From: Patescibacteria group bacterium
GTDB lineage: Bacteria; Patescibacteriota; Minisyncoccia; Phycocordibacterales; JACZSL01
Length of the DNA stretch: 42,673 bases
Direction: 5' to 3'
NCBI GenBank assembly: GCA_022574205.1
Contig: JACZSL010000007.1
Coordinates: 1 to 42,673 of the forward strand
Shown here: piece after piece, positions 7,581-16,006 of the stretch
Numbering within the stretch: the first letter of the stretch is position 1
How the letters are laid out: every line of letters begins with the position of its first letter
Program-made: the position numbers and the translations under genes
The notes under the pieces: generated by a model
Database searches by the model: none
The model's input: the letters and a program-made list of their open reading frames with translations, nothing else
Told to the model about the DNA's origin: nothing

Positions 7581-8999
7581 TTAATCAAGAATCTCTATAT
7601 CGTCTGCGGCATTCTTGTCCCGCCCAAGAACTACGCCAGCTATAGCAACTCCTATTAGAACAACAAGTCCGAGGAGCCATACGAAGAGTTCTCCCTTGCT
7701 TGATTCGCTGTTTTGTAGGCTCTCTAAAACAGACGCTTCCAAGTTATTTACCACTTCCCTATTTTCTTCTTGAGGTGCAAGGGGTGCTACTGTAACGGAT
7801 TTTATAACGATTGAACTTGCTTTCAGGTTTCTGTTAGGAACGCTTGAAACTTGTGGAATAAATGGATTGTCATCGCCATACGTGTGCGCAACGATTCCGT
7901 TTGGGTACAGCAGACTAACGTCACTTTTACTATTTGTCATAAGATTCGTCACAGACTTTGCAAATATAAGTTTCTTTCCGGAAAGTATGATAGTGTCACG
8001 CGGTAACATAAAAATGTCCTCTCCAAACTTCAATTGCCACCATGAAAGATTAAGTTCAACATTCTCTCTGTTTTGTAGTTCAATAATTCCTTCACCTACG
8101 CGAGAAATTAAAATGTCTCCTTCTACGACAGTTATGAGTGCTCTGTCGGAAGAGCTGAGCTTATCAGACGATACGTTTAAGATCAGTACGTATTCACCAG
8201 GGTGGCTGTAAGTATGAAGTACTGACTGACCCTCTTTTGTTACACCGTTCCCAAAATTCCATACGTATCTGGCGTTTGCGAGTGGTTTGTTCTTTGTTCC
8301 AAAAGCGGTAGCTCTATACTCACTTGCTGCCCCAGAAATTACCGTTCTGTCATTCGGCGCTATTGCAGTAATTTTTGGGGTAGTAATTGGTGCAACACTT
8401 CCACTTGATGTTTGTGTTGATGAGTTGCTTTCTTCTACGCTTTCTTCCTCTTCCATGCCACCTAAAGACAAACTACCACTTCCCACAGTCGGTATGCTGG
8501 CTATCCACACACCTCCCACTAACTGAAGTGAGTTGCCGTCTCCGGTTGCACCTACTCCGCTAGTGTATGTAACGCTTACGACTTCAAAGCCTGTCTCGTC
8601 TATTAGTGAAAGGGTGTCGGTGGTGTTATTTAAGCTCATTACTGTATCGATCACCGTACCAGAAAACGAATTGTGCTCACTTAAGAATATGGTTGCATCG
8701 CTGGCGAAAATCGCATAAATACCTCCATTAATTGTCAGAGAACCTTGCCCGCCATTTTCTGGAGGAGCATTAAATTTGTGATTAGCCCCATCATTGAAAC
8801 GCCAATCGGCTATGTTTATGCTAGATCCTCCGTCGTTGTATACCTCAATCCACTCACGTTTTGTATCACTACCTTCAAGGTCATACATGATTTCTGTAAT
8901 AACCAAATTTGCATATGCGGTTCCAGCAGAGAAAAATAAAACCGTCGCAACAATGAGTTGTATGTAAATGTTATTGGTGCGGCGCGGTCTACTTATCAT
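7581..8999 (-). CDS. Surface protein with lamin-tail and PKD-like domains
   Basis: A 472-residue secreted, membrane-anchored protein. Residues 11-31 (YIQLIVATVLFFSAGTAYA) are a signal peptide. A lamin-tail domain follows, with NLVITEIMYDLEGSD, REWIEVYNDGGSSINIADW and strands up to about 165. Residues about 205-300 resemble a PKD domain (YVWNFGNGVTKEGQSVLHTY, HPGEYVLILNV). A second lamin-tail-like strand set (IIELQNRENVELNLSWWQL) follows. The C-terminus has one membrane helix (FVWLLGLVVLIGVAIAGVVLG) and a short charged tail, so the bulk is extracellular. The start overlaps the preceding ATPase gene by 11 bases. Such proteins are common on CPR cells; the ligand is unknown. Confidence 0.85.
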   Translation of the reverse strand: MISRPRRTNNIYIQLIVATVLFFSAGTAYANLVITEIMYDLEGSDTKREWIEVYNDGGSSINIADWRFNDGANHKFNAPPENGGQGSLTINGGIYAIFASDATIFLSEHNSFSGTVIDTVMSLNNTTDTLSLIDETGFEVVSVTYTSGVGATGDGNSLQLVGGVWIASIPTVGSGSLSLGGMEEEESVEESNSSTQTSSGSVAPITTPKITAIAPNDRTVISGAASEYRATAFGTKNKPLANARYVWNFGNGVTKEGQSVLHTYSHPGEYVLILNVSSDKLSSSDRALITVVEGDILISRVGEGIIELQNRENVELNLSWWQLKFGEDIFMLPRDTIILSGKKLIFAKSVTNLMTNSKSDVSLLYPNGIVAHTYGDDNPFIPQVSSVPNRNLKASSIVIKSVTVAPLAPQEENREVVNNLEASVLESLQNSESSKGELFVWLLGLVVLIGVAIAGVVLGRDKNAADDIEILD

Positions 9000-10743
9000 T
9001 TTTTACATCAAGCATGTCGCGAAGCACTGATTCCGGTACTTCGCCTACTTTTGTATTCTTGTCCGCCACAGCACCTGCTTCGGCGGATTCTTTTTTGGAT
9101 TCTGAAGAACTAACTGATTCTTTGGTGGACTTCTCTTCTTCCCGAGGTTTTGGTTTTGCGTCTCCGCTTGCCTCCGGTGCACTTTTAAGCGCGTATGCCA
9201 GAGCATTCTTTAGCGCGGAAGGATCCTTACGTACATGGTTTTCAGTCTCATGTCGTTTTGTCTTTATTCCTTTTGCTATCTGGTGTAGTTGTTCCTTATG
9301 TCTAGAAATTTCCATTTGTGGCCTATGTTGATCTCTTGAACGCTCACCACTTCCCGGTCGATTGTCTTTACGGTGATCTGTCGTGTGCGGAGCACCTCCT
9401 TGGTGTTGTTGGTGTCTTTCACCACCATGAGCCTCTTTCTTTTTTGGCGCTGGTTTTTCTATAACATGAAGCTTACTTATTTCTGCTTCAACGCCAGCGC
9501 GCGGATGAGAATATTTTCTCCGAGATGAGAGGATTACTTTATCCTTATTAGAGATTGGTGGCGGCTCTATTGGCGGTAATGTAGTTGCAGAAAATGGTCT
9601 TGAAGCAACACCGTCGATCATTAATTTAAGATAGATCTGCGTAAAGCCAAGGTTCACGAGATCTTCTGCATAAAATGTTGGTGAAAACTCTTTCTCCAGT
9701 ACTTCTGCGTCGTACGCACCGACGCGAAACGTCACTATGGTACCAACGTTGCCGAACACTGCCGCACGTACCTCATCTGACATTTGCTCTATGTACTGGT
9801 GCGCAATGGTTAGATTAAGCTTGTATTTTCTGCTCTCAGAAAGAATGTCCGCAAATGATTCATTGGCAAATGATTGAAATTCATCTACGTAGAAATAAAA
9901 GTTTGGAAGTTTATTCATTTCCGCTTCGGAAACATCGGCTCTACTCATTGCCGCAAGGTAGATCTTGGTTATGATCATACTACCGAGTAGGTTTGCATTG
10001 ACTTCACCAACTCGCCCTTTCGAGAGATTTATAATGATGATTTTTCGCTCATCTATCATCTTACGAAAATCAAATGTGGATTTTGGTTGGCCAATAATAT
10101 TTCTAATCAATGGGTTCCCAGTGAATTGTCCTATTTTATTTTGGATTGCTGGCGTAGCTTCTTGCGTATAGCGGTCTGTATACATCGCAAATTCCCCTTC
10201 CCAAAAAGCTTTTACGAGTGGGTCTTTGACATTTTCTACAACTTTTTTTCTGAATACTTTATCGACATACATTTTGTTTACTCCGAGCATTGTTGCGTCA
10301 GGATATTCAAGGAGTGCAAGAAGTGTATTCGTGAGAATATATTCCATTCTGGCACTCCACGCATCCACCCACACCTTGCGGAATGCGCTCATAAGCCCGC
10401 TTACAACTAAATGTCTCTTGTCATATCCAACATCTTCCATCACGTTGAAGGAGATGGGGTGTTCTAGATCAAATGGGGCAAAGTACAAAACATCTTCTAT
10501 GCGTTCATCTGGAATATAGTCGAGAATCTTTTCTGCGCTTGCACCGTGAGGGTCGATAAGAGCAAGCCCTTCACCGTTTTTGATATCTTGAACAAGCATA
10601 TTTTCTATAAGAGTACTCTTACCCATGCCTGTCTTTCCGATTATATAGACGTGCTTTGCACGATCCGGTGCTTTAATACCAAACTTTCTCTTTTTATTCC
10701 GCGCGTCAGTCTCTGCAAAATATGTGATTTGCTCTGGATTCAT
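8989..10743 (-). CDS. Type IV secretion-type ATPase (VirD4/TraG/DUF87-like)
   Basis: A 584-residue soluble P-loop ATPase. GKTGMGKSTLIENML (about 36-50) is Walker A, and NFYFYVDEFQSF (about 285) is Walker B. LIDPHGASAEKIL and QYIEQMSDEVRAAVFGNVGTIVTFRVG match the conserved core of type IV coupling ATPases. Residues about 405-584 are a hydrophilic, probably disordered tail rich in Lys, Glu, His and Ser. No transmembrane segment and no other secretion gene lie nearby. Related proteins recur in CPR genomes and are thought to pump DNA or drive surface filaments, but the role is inferred. A TATACT box lies ten bases before the ATG and a terminator lies just upstream. Confidence 0.88.
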   Translation of the reverse strand: MNPEQITYFAETDARNKKRKFGIKAPDRAKHVYIIGKTGMGKSTLIENMLVQDIKNGEGLALIDPHGASAEKILDYIPDERIEDVLYFAPFDLEHPISFNVMEDVGYDKRHLVVSGLMSAFRKVWVDAWSARMEYILTNTLLALLEYPDATMLGVNKMYVDKVFRKKVVENVKDPLVKAFWEGEFAMYTDRYTQEATPAIQNKIGQFTGNPLIRNIIGQPKSTFDFRKMIDERKIIIINLSKGRVGEVNANLLGSMIITKIYLAAMSRADVSEAEMNKLPNFYFYVDEFQSFANESFADILSESRKYKLNLTIAHQYIEQMSDEVRAAVFGNVGTIVTFRVGAYDAEVLEKEFSPTFYAEDLVNLGFTQIYLKLMIDGVASRPFSATTLPPIEPPPISNKDKVILSSRRKYSHPRAGVEAEISKLHVIEKPAPKKKEAHGGERHQQHQGGAPHTTDHRKDNRPGSGERSRDQHRPQMEISRHKEQLHQIAKGIKTKRHETENHVRKDPSALKNALAYALKSAPEASGDAKPKPREEEKSTKESVSSSESKKESAEAGAVADKNTKVGEVPESVLRDMLDVKNDK

Positions 10744-10753
10744 ATATGTACTT

Positions 10754-10759
10754 AGTATA
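10754..10759 (-). promoter_or_regulatory. -10 box of the VirD4-like ATPase gene
   Basis: TATACT (minus strand) ends ten bases before the ATG at 10743, implying a leader of only a few bases. It lies immediately after the upstream terminator, so the gene has its own promoter. Confidence 0.5.
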
Positions 10760-10770
10760 TCGTAAATATG

Positions 10771-10802
10771 AAAAAAAGGGCTCGCGTGCTAAGTGCGAGC
10801 CC
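10771..10802 (-). terminator. Rho-independent terminator
   Basis: On the minus strand GGGCTCGC and GCGAGCCC form an eight-bp stem with a nine-base loop, followed by seven T. It ends the transcript that includes the small-ORF region upstream of the ATPase gene. Only a short run of T follows on the plus strand. Confidence 0.85.
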
Positions 10803-10806
10803 TTTC

Positions 10807-11062
10807 TCCAAGTGAAAGTTAAAAGAAGAGTAAAGAAATGCGGTTTAAATCCTCCCAGCATCTAAAATAGCTTTGTCTGAGTACCGTTCAGACTGCGGAC
10901 GACTAGGTTTGATCACCTCCTTTTGATTGTTATGATGAGCTTTCTCTTCATACGCCTCTCCTCTCAAATACAAACTTTGCAATAGCAAAGTCCTGCTTAG
11001 TACGCAATACTCGTAATTCACATGTTTTGCGTTTATTTAAATGTTACTGTCGAGAAAAATTC
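10807..11062 (-). other. Leader-like region upstream of the ATPase gene
   Basis: Between the glycoside-hydrolase stop and the terminator the minus strand carries a seven-bp hairpin (ACTTTGC/GCAAAGT, 10973-10990) and a GTCTGA/TCAGAC hairpin (about 10875-10893). It also holds the micro-ORFs and an AAAAGGAGGTGATC stretch complementary to a canonical 16S tail. No known riboswitch, SRP RNA, RNase P or tmRNA core was recognised. Confidence 0.4.
10845..10951 (-). CDS. Possible coupled micro-ORFs (12 and 23 codons)
   Basis: Neither frame is recognised. An ATG at 10951, preceded at good distance by AGGAGAGG, encodes MKRKLIITIKRR and ends at TGA (10915-10913). This TGA overlaps a GTG (10916) that opens a second frame encoding VIKPSRPQSERYSDKAILDA and three more residues, with its stop at 10845. 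The overlap lies inside AAAAGGAGGTGATC. The second frame stays open further upstream to about 11015, so a longer single peptide or a minus-one frameshift is also possible. A terminator follows 43 bases later, consistent with a small transcription unit. The peptides are too short to exclude chance. Confidence 0.35.
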
Positions 11063-12391
11063 TTATTCATAAGTGGAGTCAGAAGTTGTGGCAGCCTCCT
11101 CTAGTGCCCCAACAGTATAGATATTTGAAGGATCCCAAAGCATCCATGAGTTTAGCCCCACGTCATAGATCGCCTGAATCTGCGCTCGTACCTCTTCTTC
11201 GCCATAATTTCCGCCATAATCAAAGTCTTGAAGCCATGGACGAAACTTTGTTGCTGGATATGCTTTTTTCTCATAAAGAAGCGGTGAGGTGGTTGTTGAG
11301 AGTGGTTCACTGTTTTTATGAGTCTTTACAGTAGTACTTGTAGAAGTAACGCGCTCAATACCTCTTGCCATGGTGAAGGCAATAACATCATAAATATGCT
11401 CGTTTGGATTTGCCCAACCATTGAAACCGCTCGGATAGTGTGACGGGTAAATCATAGGGGCGATATAGTCAAAGTAAGGAAGCGCACGCTCAAGCTGTTG
11501 GCCAATATTCAAATCATCACTGTTTGTCGTCACCATGCCAAAAAGATCTGCGGAAGTCACAACGCCGAGGTCCTTGAGCCCGTCATTTAGATATGCAAAA
11601 AATTCTTCTAGTATCTCTGCCTTCCCAGTATCAGGGTTACTTGTAATGCGCTCTTCACTAAATGGAAAATAAATGTCACGCATAGGGCCATCTGATGGGA
11701 AGCGGATATAATCGTAGTTTAACTCGTCAAACCCAATCTCATACGCTTCACGGCTAATGGCTATAATATAATCCCATGCCTCTTTTGCACCAACATCAAT
11801 AAAGCTTAAGCCCTTATAATCCTTCCAAGTACTTTTGTCGCTTTCTTTCTGGACTGCAAGCTCAGGATGTTTGGATGTGTATGTTGGGTCCTGGAAGACG
11901 GTAATGCGCGCGATTGCATAAATCCCTTTCTCATTAATATACTTGATAAACTCTTTCATGTCGGGAGCATAACAATTCTCTGACAGTGCGTCTCTTAACT
12001 CTGGATTCTCCGAAACAAATCCAAGTCTTCCTGTGTAGTCTTTAATATCAATGACTATTGAATTAATTTCTGTTTCCTCCGCAATGCGCACGAGTTTCTC
12101 CCTAAATGTAGGGGTTCCAACAACACACTGTGTCATGTATATAGCCTTCACACTATTTGGTGTCGCTAGACGAATTGGCTCGAAGCCAACCACTGTTTCG
12201 TCTTGAACCGAGGCTTCTTCAGCAATATTTGAAATATTAGCTTGATTGTATTTAATAGGAAAAACGTCGGGTAATCCGACGTATGTAAAGTATATTCCTA
12301 CTAGACCAAAGAGGGCGAGCAACACTCCCTTAAGGGCAGTTAATCTATTCTTTTTTGGTGCCGGTGGCGTTGTTGTCTTGGATTTCTTCAT
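11063..12391 (-). CDS. Putative glycoside hydrolase, DUF4015/GHL13-like
   Basis: A 442-residue protein. Residues 1-16 are basic and Pro-rich, then ALKGVLLALFGLVGIYFTYVG is a signal anchor. From about residue 80 a TIM-barrel-like domain carries KAIYMTQCVVGTPTF, INSIVIDIKDYTGRLGF, GIYAIARITVFQDP, FDELNYDYIRFPSDG and GVVTSADLFGM, the usual motifs of the GHL13/DUF4015 hydrolases. The acidic residues in IDIKDY and ELNYDYIRFP could be catalytic. The C-terminal segment RPWLQDFDYGG and SWMLWDPSNIY closes the barrel. The anchor places the domain outside the membrane, where it would cut or remodel surface glycans. Its start overlaps the upstream small membrane gene by 47 bases. Confidence 0.85.
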   Translation of the reverse strand: MKKSKTTTPPAPKKNRLTALKGVLLALFGLVGIYFTYVGLPDVFPIKYNQANISNIAEEASVQDETVVGFEPIRLATPNSVKAIYMTQCVVGTPTFREKLVRIAEETEINSIVIDIKDYTGRLGFVSENPELRDALSENCYAPDMKEFIKYINEKGIYAIARITVFQDPTYTSKHPELAVQKESDKSTWKDYKGLSFIDVGAKEAWDYIIAISREAYEIGFDELNYDYIRFPSDGPMRDIYFPFSEERITSNPDTGKAEILEEFFAYLNDGLKDLGVVTSADLFGMVTTNSDDLNIGQQLERALPYFDYIAPMIYPSHYPSGFNGWANPNEHIYDVIAFTMARGIERVTSTSTTVKTHKNSEPLSTTTSPLLYEKKAYPATKFRPWLQDFDYGGNYGEEEVRAQIQAIYDVGLNSWMLWDPSNIYTVGALEEAATTSDSTYE

Positions 12392-12629
12392 CTTCTGTTT
12401 TCACGAAGCCATTACTCTTACGAACATCATTTTCAACAAATATCTCCGTTCTCTTTTCTGCTCTAGCGTACCCGCCATTGTTCATATCTTTCTGCAAAAG
12501 ATATGCAAATACCGAAATAGTGAGTCCTATTACCACAAACACTACATTCTTCCATGAAGTAGGAATACCTAGAAATGGAGTAATAACAACGACGAGTCCT
12601 AAAATGATGATACTAAGATCCTTTTTCAT
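12345..12629 (-). CDS. Small two-helix membrane protein
   Basis: A 94-residue protein of unknown function. Residues 5-22 (LSIIILGLVVVITPFLGI) and 27-45 (NVVFVVIGLTISVFAYLL) are two membrane helices. The remaining 45 residues are charged and probably cytoplasmic (RAEKRTEIFVENDVRKS). The gene overlaps the downstream glycoside-hydrolase gene by 47 bases, so the two are likely translated from one mRNA. Its own promoter lies over the end of rsmI, with TATACT six bases before the ATG, so the message should be leaderless. No homologous family is recognised. Confidence 0.75.
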   Translation of the reverse strand: MKKDLSIIILGLVVVITPFLGIPTSWKNVVFVVIGLTISVFAYLLQKDMNNGGYARAEKRTEIFVENDVRKSNGFVKTEDEEIQDNNATGTKKE

Positions 12630-12635
12630 TCCGAT

Positions 12636-12664
12636 AGTATAGCTAATTTAACAAGCTCCAACAA
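12636..12664 (-). promoter_or_regulatory. Promoter giving a leaderless transcript
   Basis: TTGTTG (12664-12659), a 17-bp spacer and TATACT (12641-12636) lie on the minus strand. Six bases later comes ATG at 12629. This is the best-formed case in the window of a promoter that places the transcript start on the start codon. Confidence 0.65.
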
Positions 12665-13337
12665 TAACAACAAATTCTCCTTTAATTTTGTCTTGATTTT
12701 GAGTGAAATACTCATTTACCTCGCTTATGGACCCTCGCACTATCTCCTCAAATAGTTTGGTTAATTCTCGAGCAACAACGATCTCTCGGGAATCGTCTAA
12801 GGCGCTTTTTAGTGAATTGAGCGTTTTCAAAATTCTATGAGGTGATTCATAAAATACAATTGTTCGATTAGATTCACTAATTTCTTTAATAAGTGTTTCT
12901 CTTCCTTTCTTGTGTGGTAGAAAACCTAAAAAAACAAACTGCGCGGAGGATATGCCACCTACTGATAGAGCAGTTATGAGTGCACTTGCTCCAGGAATTG
13001 GAGTAATGGTGACTTCGCTTCCGAATTTCTCACGAATTTGTTTTAACAATAACATTCCAGGGTCAGAAATAGTTGGTGTGCCGGCGTCTGACACAAGAGC
13101 TAAGTCACGTCCATCTTCGAGTAGTCCGAAAATCTTTTCCACTTTTGCAATACCACTCTTGGCGTGATACGAAAGTGTTGGCGTCTTAATGTCGTACTTT
13201 TGTAGCAGTCGACTAGTTACACGCGTGTCTTCACACAAAATAACATCTACTTCTTTTAATATTCGTACACCACGATACGTGATATCTTCCAGATTCCCAA
13301 TTGGCGTCGCAACTATGTATAATTTCGTATTTTCCAT
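12648..13337 (-). CDS. rsmI: 16S rRNA 2'-O-ribose C1402 methyltransferase RsmI
   Basis: A 229-residue SAM-dependent tetrapyrrole-methylase-fold enzyme that 2'-O-methylates C1402 in helix 44 of 16S rRNA, in the decoding centre. Family motifs are intact: VATPIGNLEDITYRG (9-23), CEDTRVTSRLL (35-45), LVSDAGTPTISDPGMLL (80-96), PIPGASALITAL and FYESPHRILKTL. The length is a little below the 270-290 residues of E. coli RsmI because the small C-terminal domain is absent, which is common in reduced genomes. It follows murC by seven bases and probably belongs to the same operon. No ribosome binding site is visible. Confidence 0.95.
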   Translation of the reverse strand: MENTKLYIVATPIGNLEDITYRGVRILKEVDVILCEDTRVTSRLLQKYDIKTPTLSYHAKSGIAKVEKIFGLLEDGRDLALVSDAGTPTISDPGMLLLKQIREKFGSEVTITPIPGASALITALSVGGISSAQFVFLGFLPHKKGRETLIKEISESNRTIVFYESPHRILKTLNSLKSALDDSREIVVARELTKLFEEIVRGSISEVNEYFTQNQDKIKGEFVVIVGAC

Positions 13338-13344
13338 ATCGAAA

Positions 13345-14670
13345 CTATTGTTTAATTACCAAATCAGCAATTTTATAAATGTCGCCAGCGCCCATAAAGA
13401 GAAGGACCGATCCTTTTTTCACATTGGAGAGAAAGGTTGGAATTTCTTTTAGTGTTTTTGTCCAACTAACATCACTATGATGCTTGCCTATCTCCGCAGA
13501 CAAACTTTCTGCACTCGTCACACCGTCGCTGTCCTCCCTGGCGGCGTAAATAGGAGCAATGATAACTTTGTCTGCATCCGCAAATGCTGTCGCAAAACCG
13601 CTCAACAGAGCCTTCGTTCGGCTATACATGTGAGGCTCGAAAATAGCTATGATCTCTGAATCTTTATGTTTGTCACGTATTGCTTTTATGCTCGCTTTTA
13701 TCTCAGTCGGATGGTGTGCATAGTCATCGTATACATGCACACCCCCATTTGTTTCCTTTGTTTCCCCTTTATACTCAAGACGTCTCCATGTTCCACTAAA
13801 ACTCTTCAACGCTTCCTGCGCTTGCTTTATTTGGACTTTTAAAATGTCGGCAACCGCTAATACAAGAGCTGCGTTTTCTTTATTGTGTTCGCCTATCACT
13901 TTAAGTTCTGGAACTGACTTTCTATAAGCAGCTACATCTATTACTTTTGCTTCTGCATCTTTAATCACGGGTGCGACTGTTTCGTCTTCCGCGTCACACA
14001 CAATCATGTGTGAGTTCGCTACAACTGTTTTAAATGCGTCTTGTACGTCGGGCAAGTCTTTGTAATAATCGACATGGTCTAGTTCGATGTTTGTAATAAC
14101 AAAAATATGCGGCTTGAAATATTGAAAATGTCGTTTGTACTCACACGCTTCTACAACCAGATACTCATCTCCTCCCGGAAGAAAATTGGTGCGCTTCCCA
14201 TCTCCAAAATTCACAAGGCTTCCAACAACTGCTGTTGGGTTAACGCTTGTTTCTTTAAGAACGTATGCGAGCATTGCAGTGGTCGTTGTCTTACCATGTG
14301 TTCCAGAGATTGCAATCGTTTTATATGTGCGAGAGAGTTCGCCAAGTGCTTCAAAATAATTGAGAACCGGTTTCCCCGTCGAGCGCGCAGCTTCAAGCAT
14401 CTTAGGCCCGCGATCCTCCCACGCGACGCTATAAATGAAAAAGTCTGTGTCTCTGGGCATAACTGGCAAAGAATCATGATTATCACAATCGTATAAATCT
14501 ATCTTAACCCCGATGTTTCTAAGTTCGTTCAAGGTTTCCGGACTCTCACTGTCGTTAACCCCCTGCACTTCTACCCCGTTATGTAAAAGCATTCGAGCCA
14601 ATGAAGAAATGCCTATTCCACCAATACCTATTAGATATACTTTTTTCGCTGTTTTTAAACTATCCATCAT
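13345..14670 (-). CDS. murC: UDP-N-acetylmuramate--L-alanine ligase MurC
   Basis: A 441-residue cytoplasmic ATP-dependent ligase that adds L-alanine to UDP-MurNAc, the first peptide step of peptidoglycan synthesis. The N-terminal Rossmann motif GIGGIGISSLARML (15-28) is the UDP-binding site. The P-loop SGTHGKTTTTAML (about 121-133) binds ATP, and NIELDHVDYYKDL is a central-domain motif with a conserved His. DDYAHHPTEIKASI and FEPHMYSRTKAL are C-terminal domain motifs. The ATG overlaps the murD stop by four bases (ATGA), indicating coupled translation. Length and motifs are normal, so the protein looks functional. Confidence 0.96.
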   Translation of the reverse strand: MMDSLKTAKKVYLIGIGGIGISSLARMLLHNGVEVQGVNDSESPETLNELRNIGVKIDLYDCDNHDSLPVMPRDTDFFIYSVAWEDRGPKMLEAARSTGKPVLNYFEALGELSRTYKTIAISGTHGKTTTTAMLAYVLKETSVNPTAVVGSLVNFGDGKRTNFLPGGDEYLVVEACEYKRHFQYFKPHIFVITNIELDHVDYYKDLPDVQDAFKTVVANSHMIVCDAEDETVAPVIKDAEAKVIDVAAYRKSVPELKVIGEHNKENAALVLAVADILKVQIKQAQEALKSFSGTWRRLEYKGETKETNGGVHVYDDYAHHPTEIKASIKAIRDKHKDSEIIAIFEPHMYSRTKALLSGFATAFADADKVIIAPIYAAREDSDGVTSAESLSAEIGKHHSDVSWTKTLKEIPTFLSNVKKGSVLLFMGAGDIYKIADLVIKQ

Positions 14671-15986
14671 AATTTCTTCACTAGAGCCATAAACTGATCA
14701 TTTCTGTCATACTCATTTTTAAAATACTTTCCAAAAGAAGCAAAAGCAGGGCTATATAAAAGGGTGTCTCCGAGCTCCGTAATACTTATCGCTTTCTTTA
14801 CGCAATTTACAAGACTCTCCTCTTCGTAGACATCTACTCCATTTAACTTCTTTACGTCCCCTAAAATCCTGTCAGTCCCGTTTTCTTTAAATAAAACAAC
14901 TGCTTTACAGTGTTTTGGAATCTCTGATATTAGACTTTTCATATCGAGCCCTTTGTCAAATCCCCCCATAATCAATACGATATCATCTCCGAGCGCCAAA
15001 AGTGCCGCAATAGTTGCCTCCGGAGTTGTCGCACTGTTGTCGTTGTAAATTTTTACGCCTTTCACTTCTTTAACAAATTGTAGTCTCCCGGGGACCCCAT
15101 CGAAACCTTCTACTGCTTCTTTAATGATATTTTCGTCGATGTTTAGTATGCGCACAACTTCTATGGCCAAGGACACATTATCACGGTTGTGTTCTCCGAG
15201 AATCTTAAGATTCCAATCTTTTGGTAGTTTTTTACTTGATGTTACTGTTACAGAACTTTTAGGTTTTTCTTTGTTTATTCTCTTCGCAACATTTTTTCCA
15301 ATAATAAGTTGTTGTTCCTTTGTTTGCCATTTAAAAATATTTACTTTGTCGTTCCAATAATCTTCCATTGAGTTCTTGTAGTAAACCATGTGATCGGGTA
15401 GAAAAGTTGTAAAAACAGCGATGTCGGGGCTTATATGTACAGTGCCAAATCCCTGTAGTTGCCACGAGTCTAGTTCCATCACAATGACGCTTCCTTTTCC
15501 GGTTTTGTTTAAAAGTTCTAATGTTCCTATACCACGCACATTGCCTCCAAGGCACACATCTTTCTTAGCTGCCCGTAATATGTGGTGAATGAGGTGCGTA
15601 ACCGTTGACTTACCACGAGTTCCTGTAACACCGACAATGATTGCCTCTGAAAATTGTGTGACTAAACTTGCGCTCATTTCAACTGGAATGTTGTTCTTTA
15701 GGGCTTCTGCCACATATGGGGAATCCAGTGGAACTCCTGCGGCCTTTAAGATCATGTCTCTATCTCGAAAATCTTCAAGACGGTGTTCGCCCAAAACATA
15801 TTTAATATCAGGATAGGCCTCTAAATCTTTTAGAGAATCCTTGAGTTCATCTTTGGTTTTGAGGTCAGTAACGATAATATCAGCAGCGTACTTAGCCAGA
15901 AACGCAGTGTCGCCTATACCTCTACCAAGAACACCAAGCCCCATAACAGTGATTTTTTTGCCTTTAAAATAGTCCAGAATATCCAT
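14667..15986 (-). CDS. murD: UDP-N-acetylmuramoylalanine--D-glutamate ligase MurD
   Basis: A 439-residue ATP-dependent ligase that adds D-glutamate to UDP-MurNAc-L-alanine in the cytoplasm. The N-terminal MGLGVLGRGIGDTAFL motif binds the UDP moiety. The P-loop GVTGTRGKSTVTHLI (about 119-133) binds ATP, and YNDNSATTPEATIAAL with IMGGFDKGLDM are C-terminal domain motifs with the conserved Asn-Ser-x-Ala-Thr. It is followed by murC with a four-base overlap. TATAGT lies seven bases before its ATG, suggesting its own leaderless promoter after the CARDB gene. The length is normal for the family. Confidence 0.95.
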   Translation of the reverse strand: MDILDYFKGKKITVMGLGVLGRGIGDTAFLAKYAADIIVTDLKTKDELKDSLKDLEAYPDIKYVLGEHRLEDFRDRDMILKAAGVPLDSPYVAEALKNNIPVEMSASLVTQFSEAIIVGVTGTRGKSTVTHLIHHILRAAKKDVCLGGNVRGIGTLELLNKTGKGSVIVMELDSWQLQGFGTVHISPDIAVFTTFLPDHMVYYKNSMEDYWNDKVNIFKWQTKEQQLIIGKNVAKRINKEKPKSSVTVTSSKKLPKDWNLKILGEHNRDNVSLAIEVVRILNIDENIIKEAVEGFDGVPGRLQFVKEVKGVKIYNDNSATTPEATIAALLALGDDIVLIMGGFDKGLDMKSLISEIPKHCKAVVLFKENGTDRILGDVKKLNGVDVYEEESLVNCVKKAISITELGDTLLYSPAFASFGKYFKNEYDRNDQFMALVKKL

Positions 15987-15993
15987 AACTATA

Positions 15994-15999
15994 ACTATA
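15994..15999 (-). promoter_or_regulatory. -10-like box of murD
   Basis: TATAGT (minus strand) ends seven bases before the murD ATG at 15986, in the 20-base gap after the CARDB gene. No convincing -35 box was found. Confidence 0.4.
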
Positions 16000-16006
16000 C
16001 AGCTTC

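Noticed and set aside
10907-10927. A second 16S 3' end on the plus strand (GATCACCTCCTTTT)
   Set aside because: No other 16S sequence is adjacent; it is read better as the complement of a minus-strand leader.
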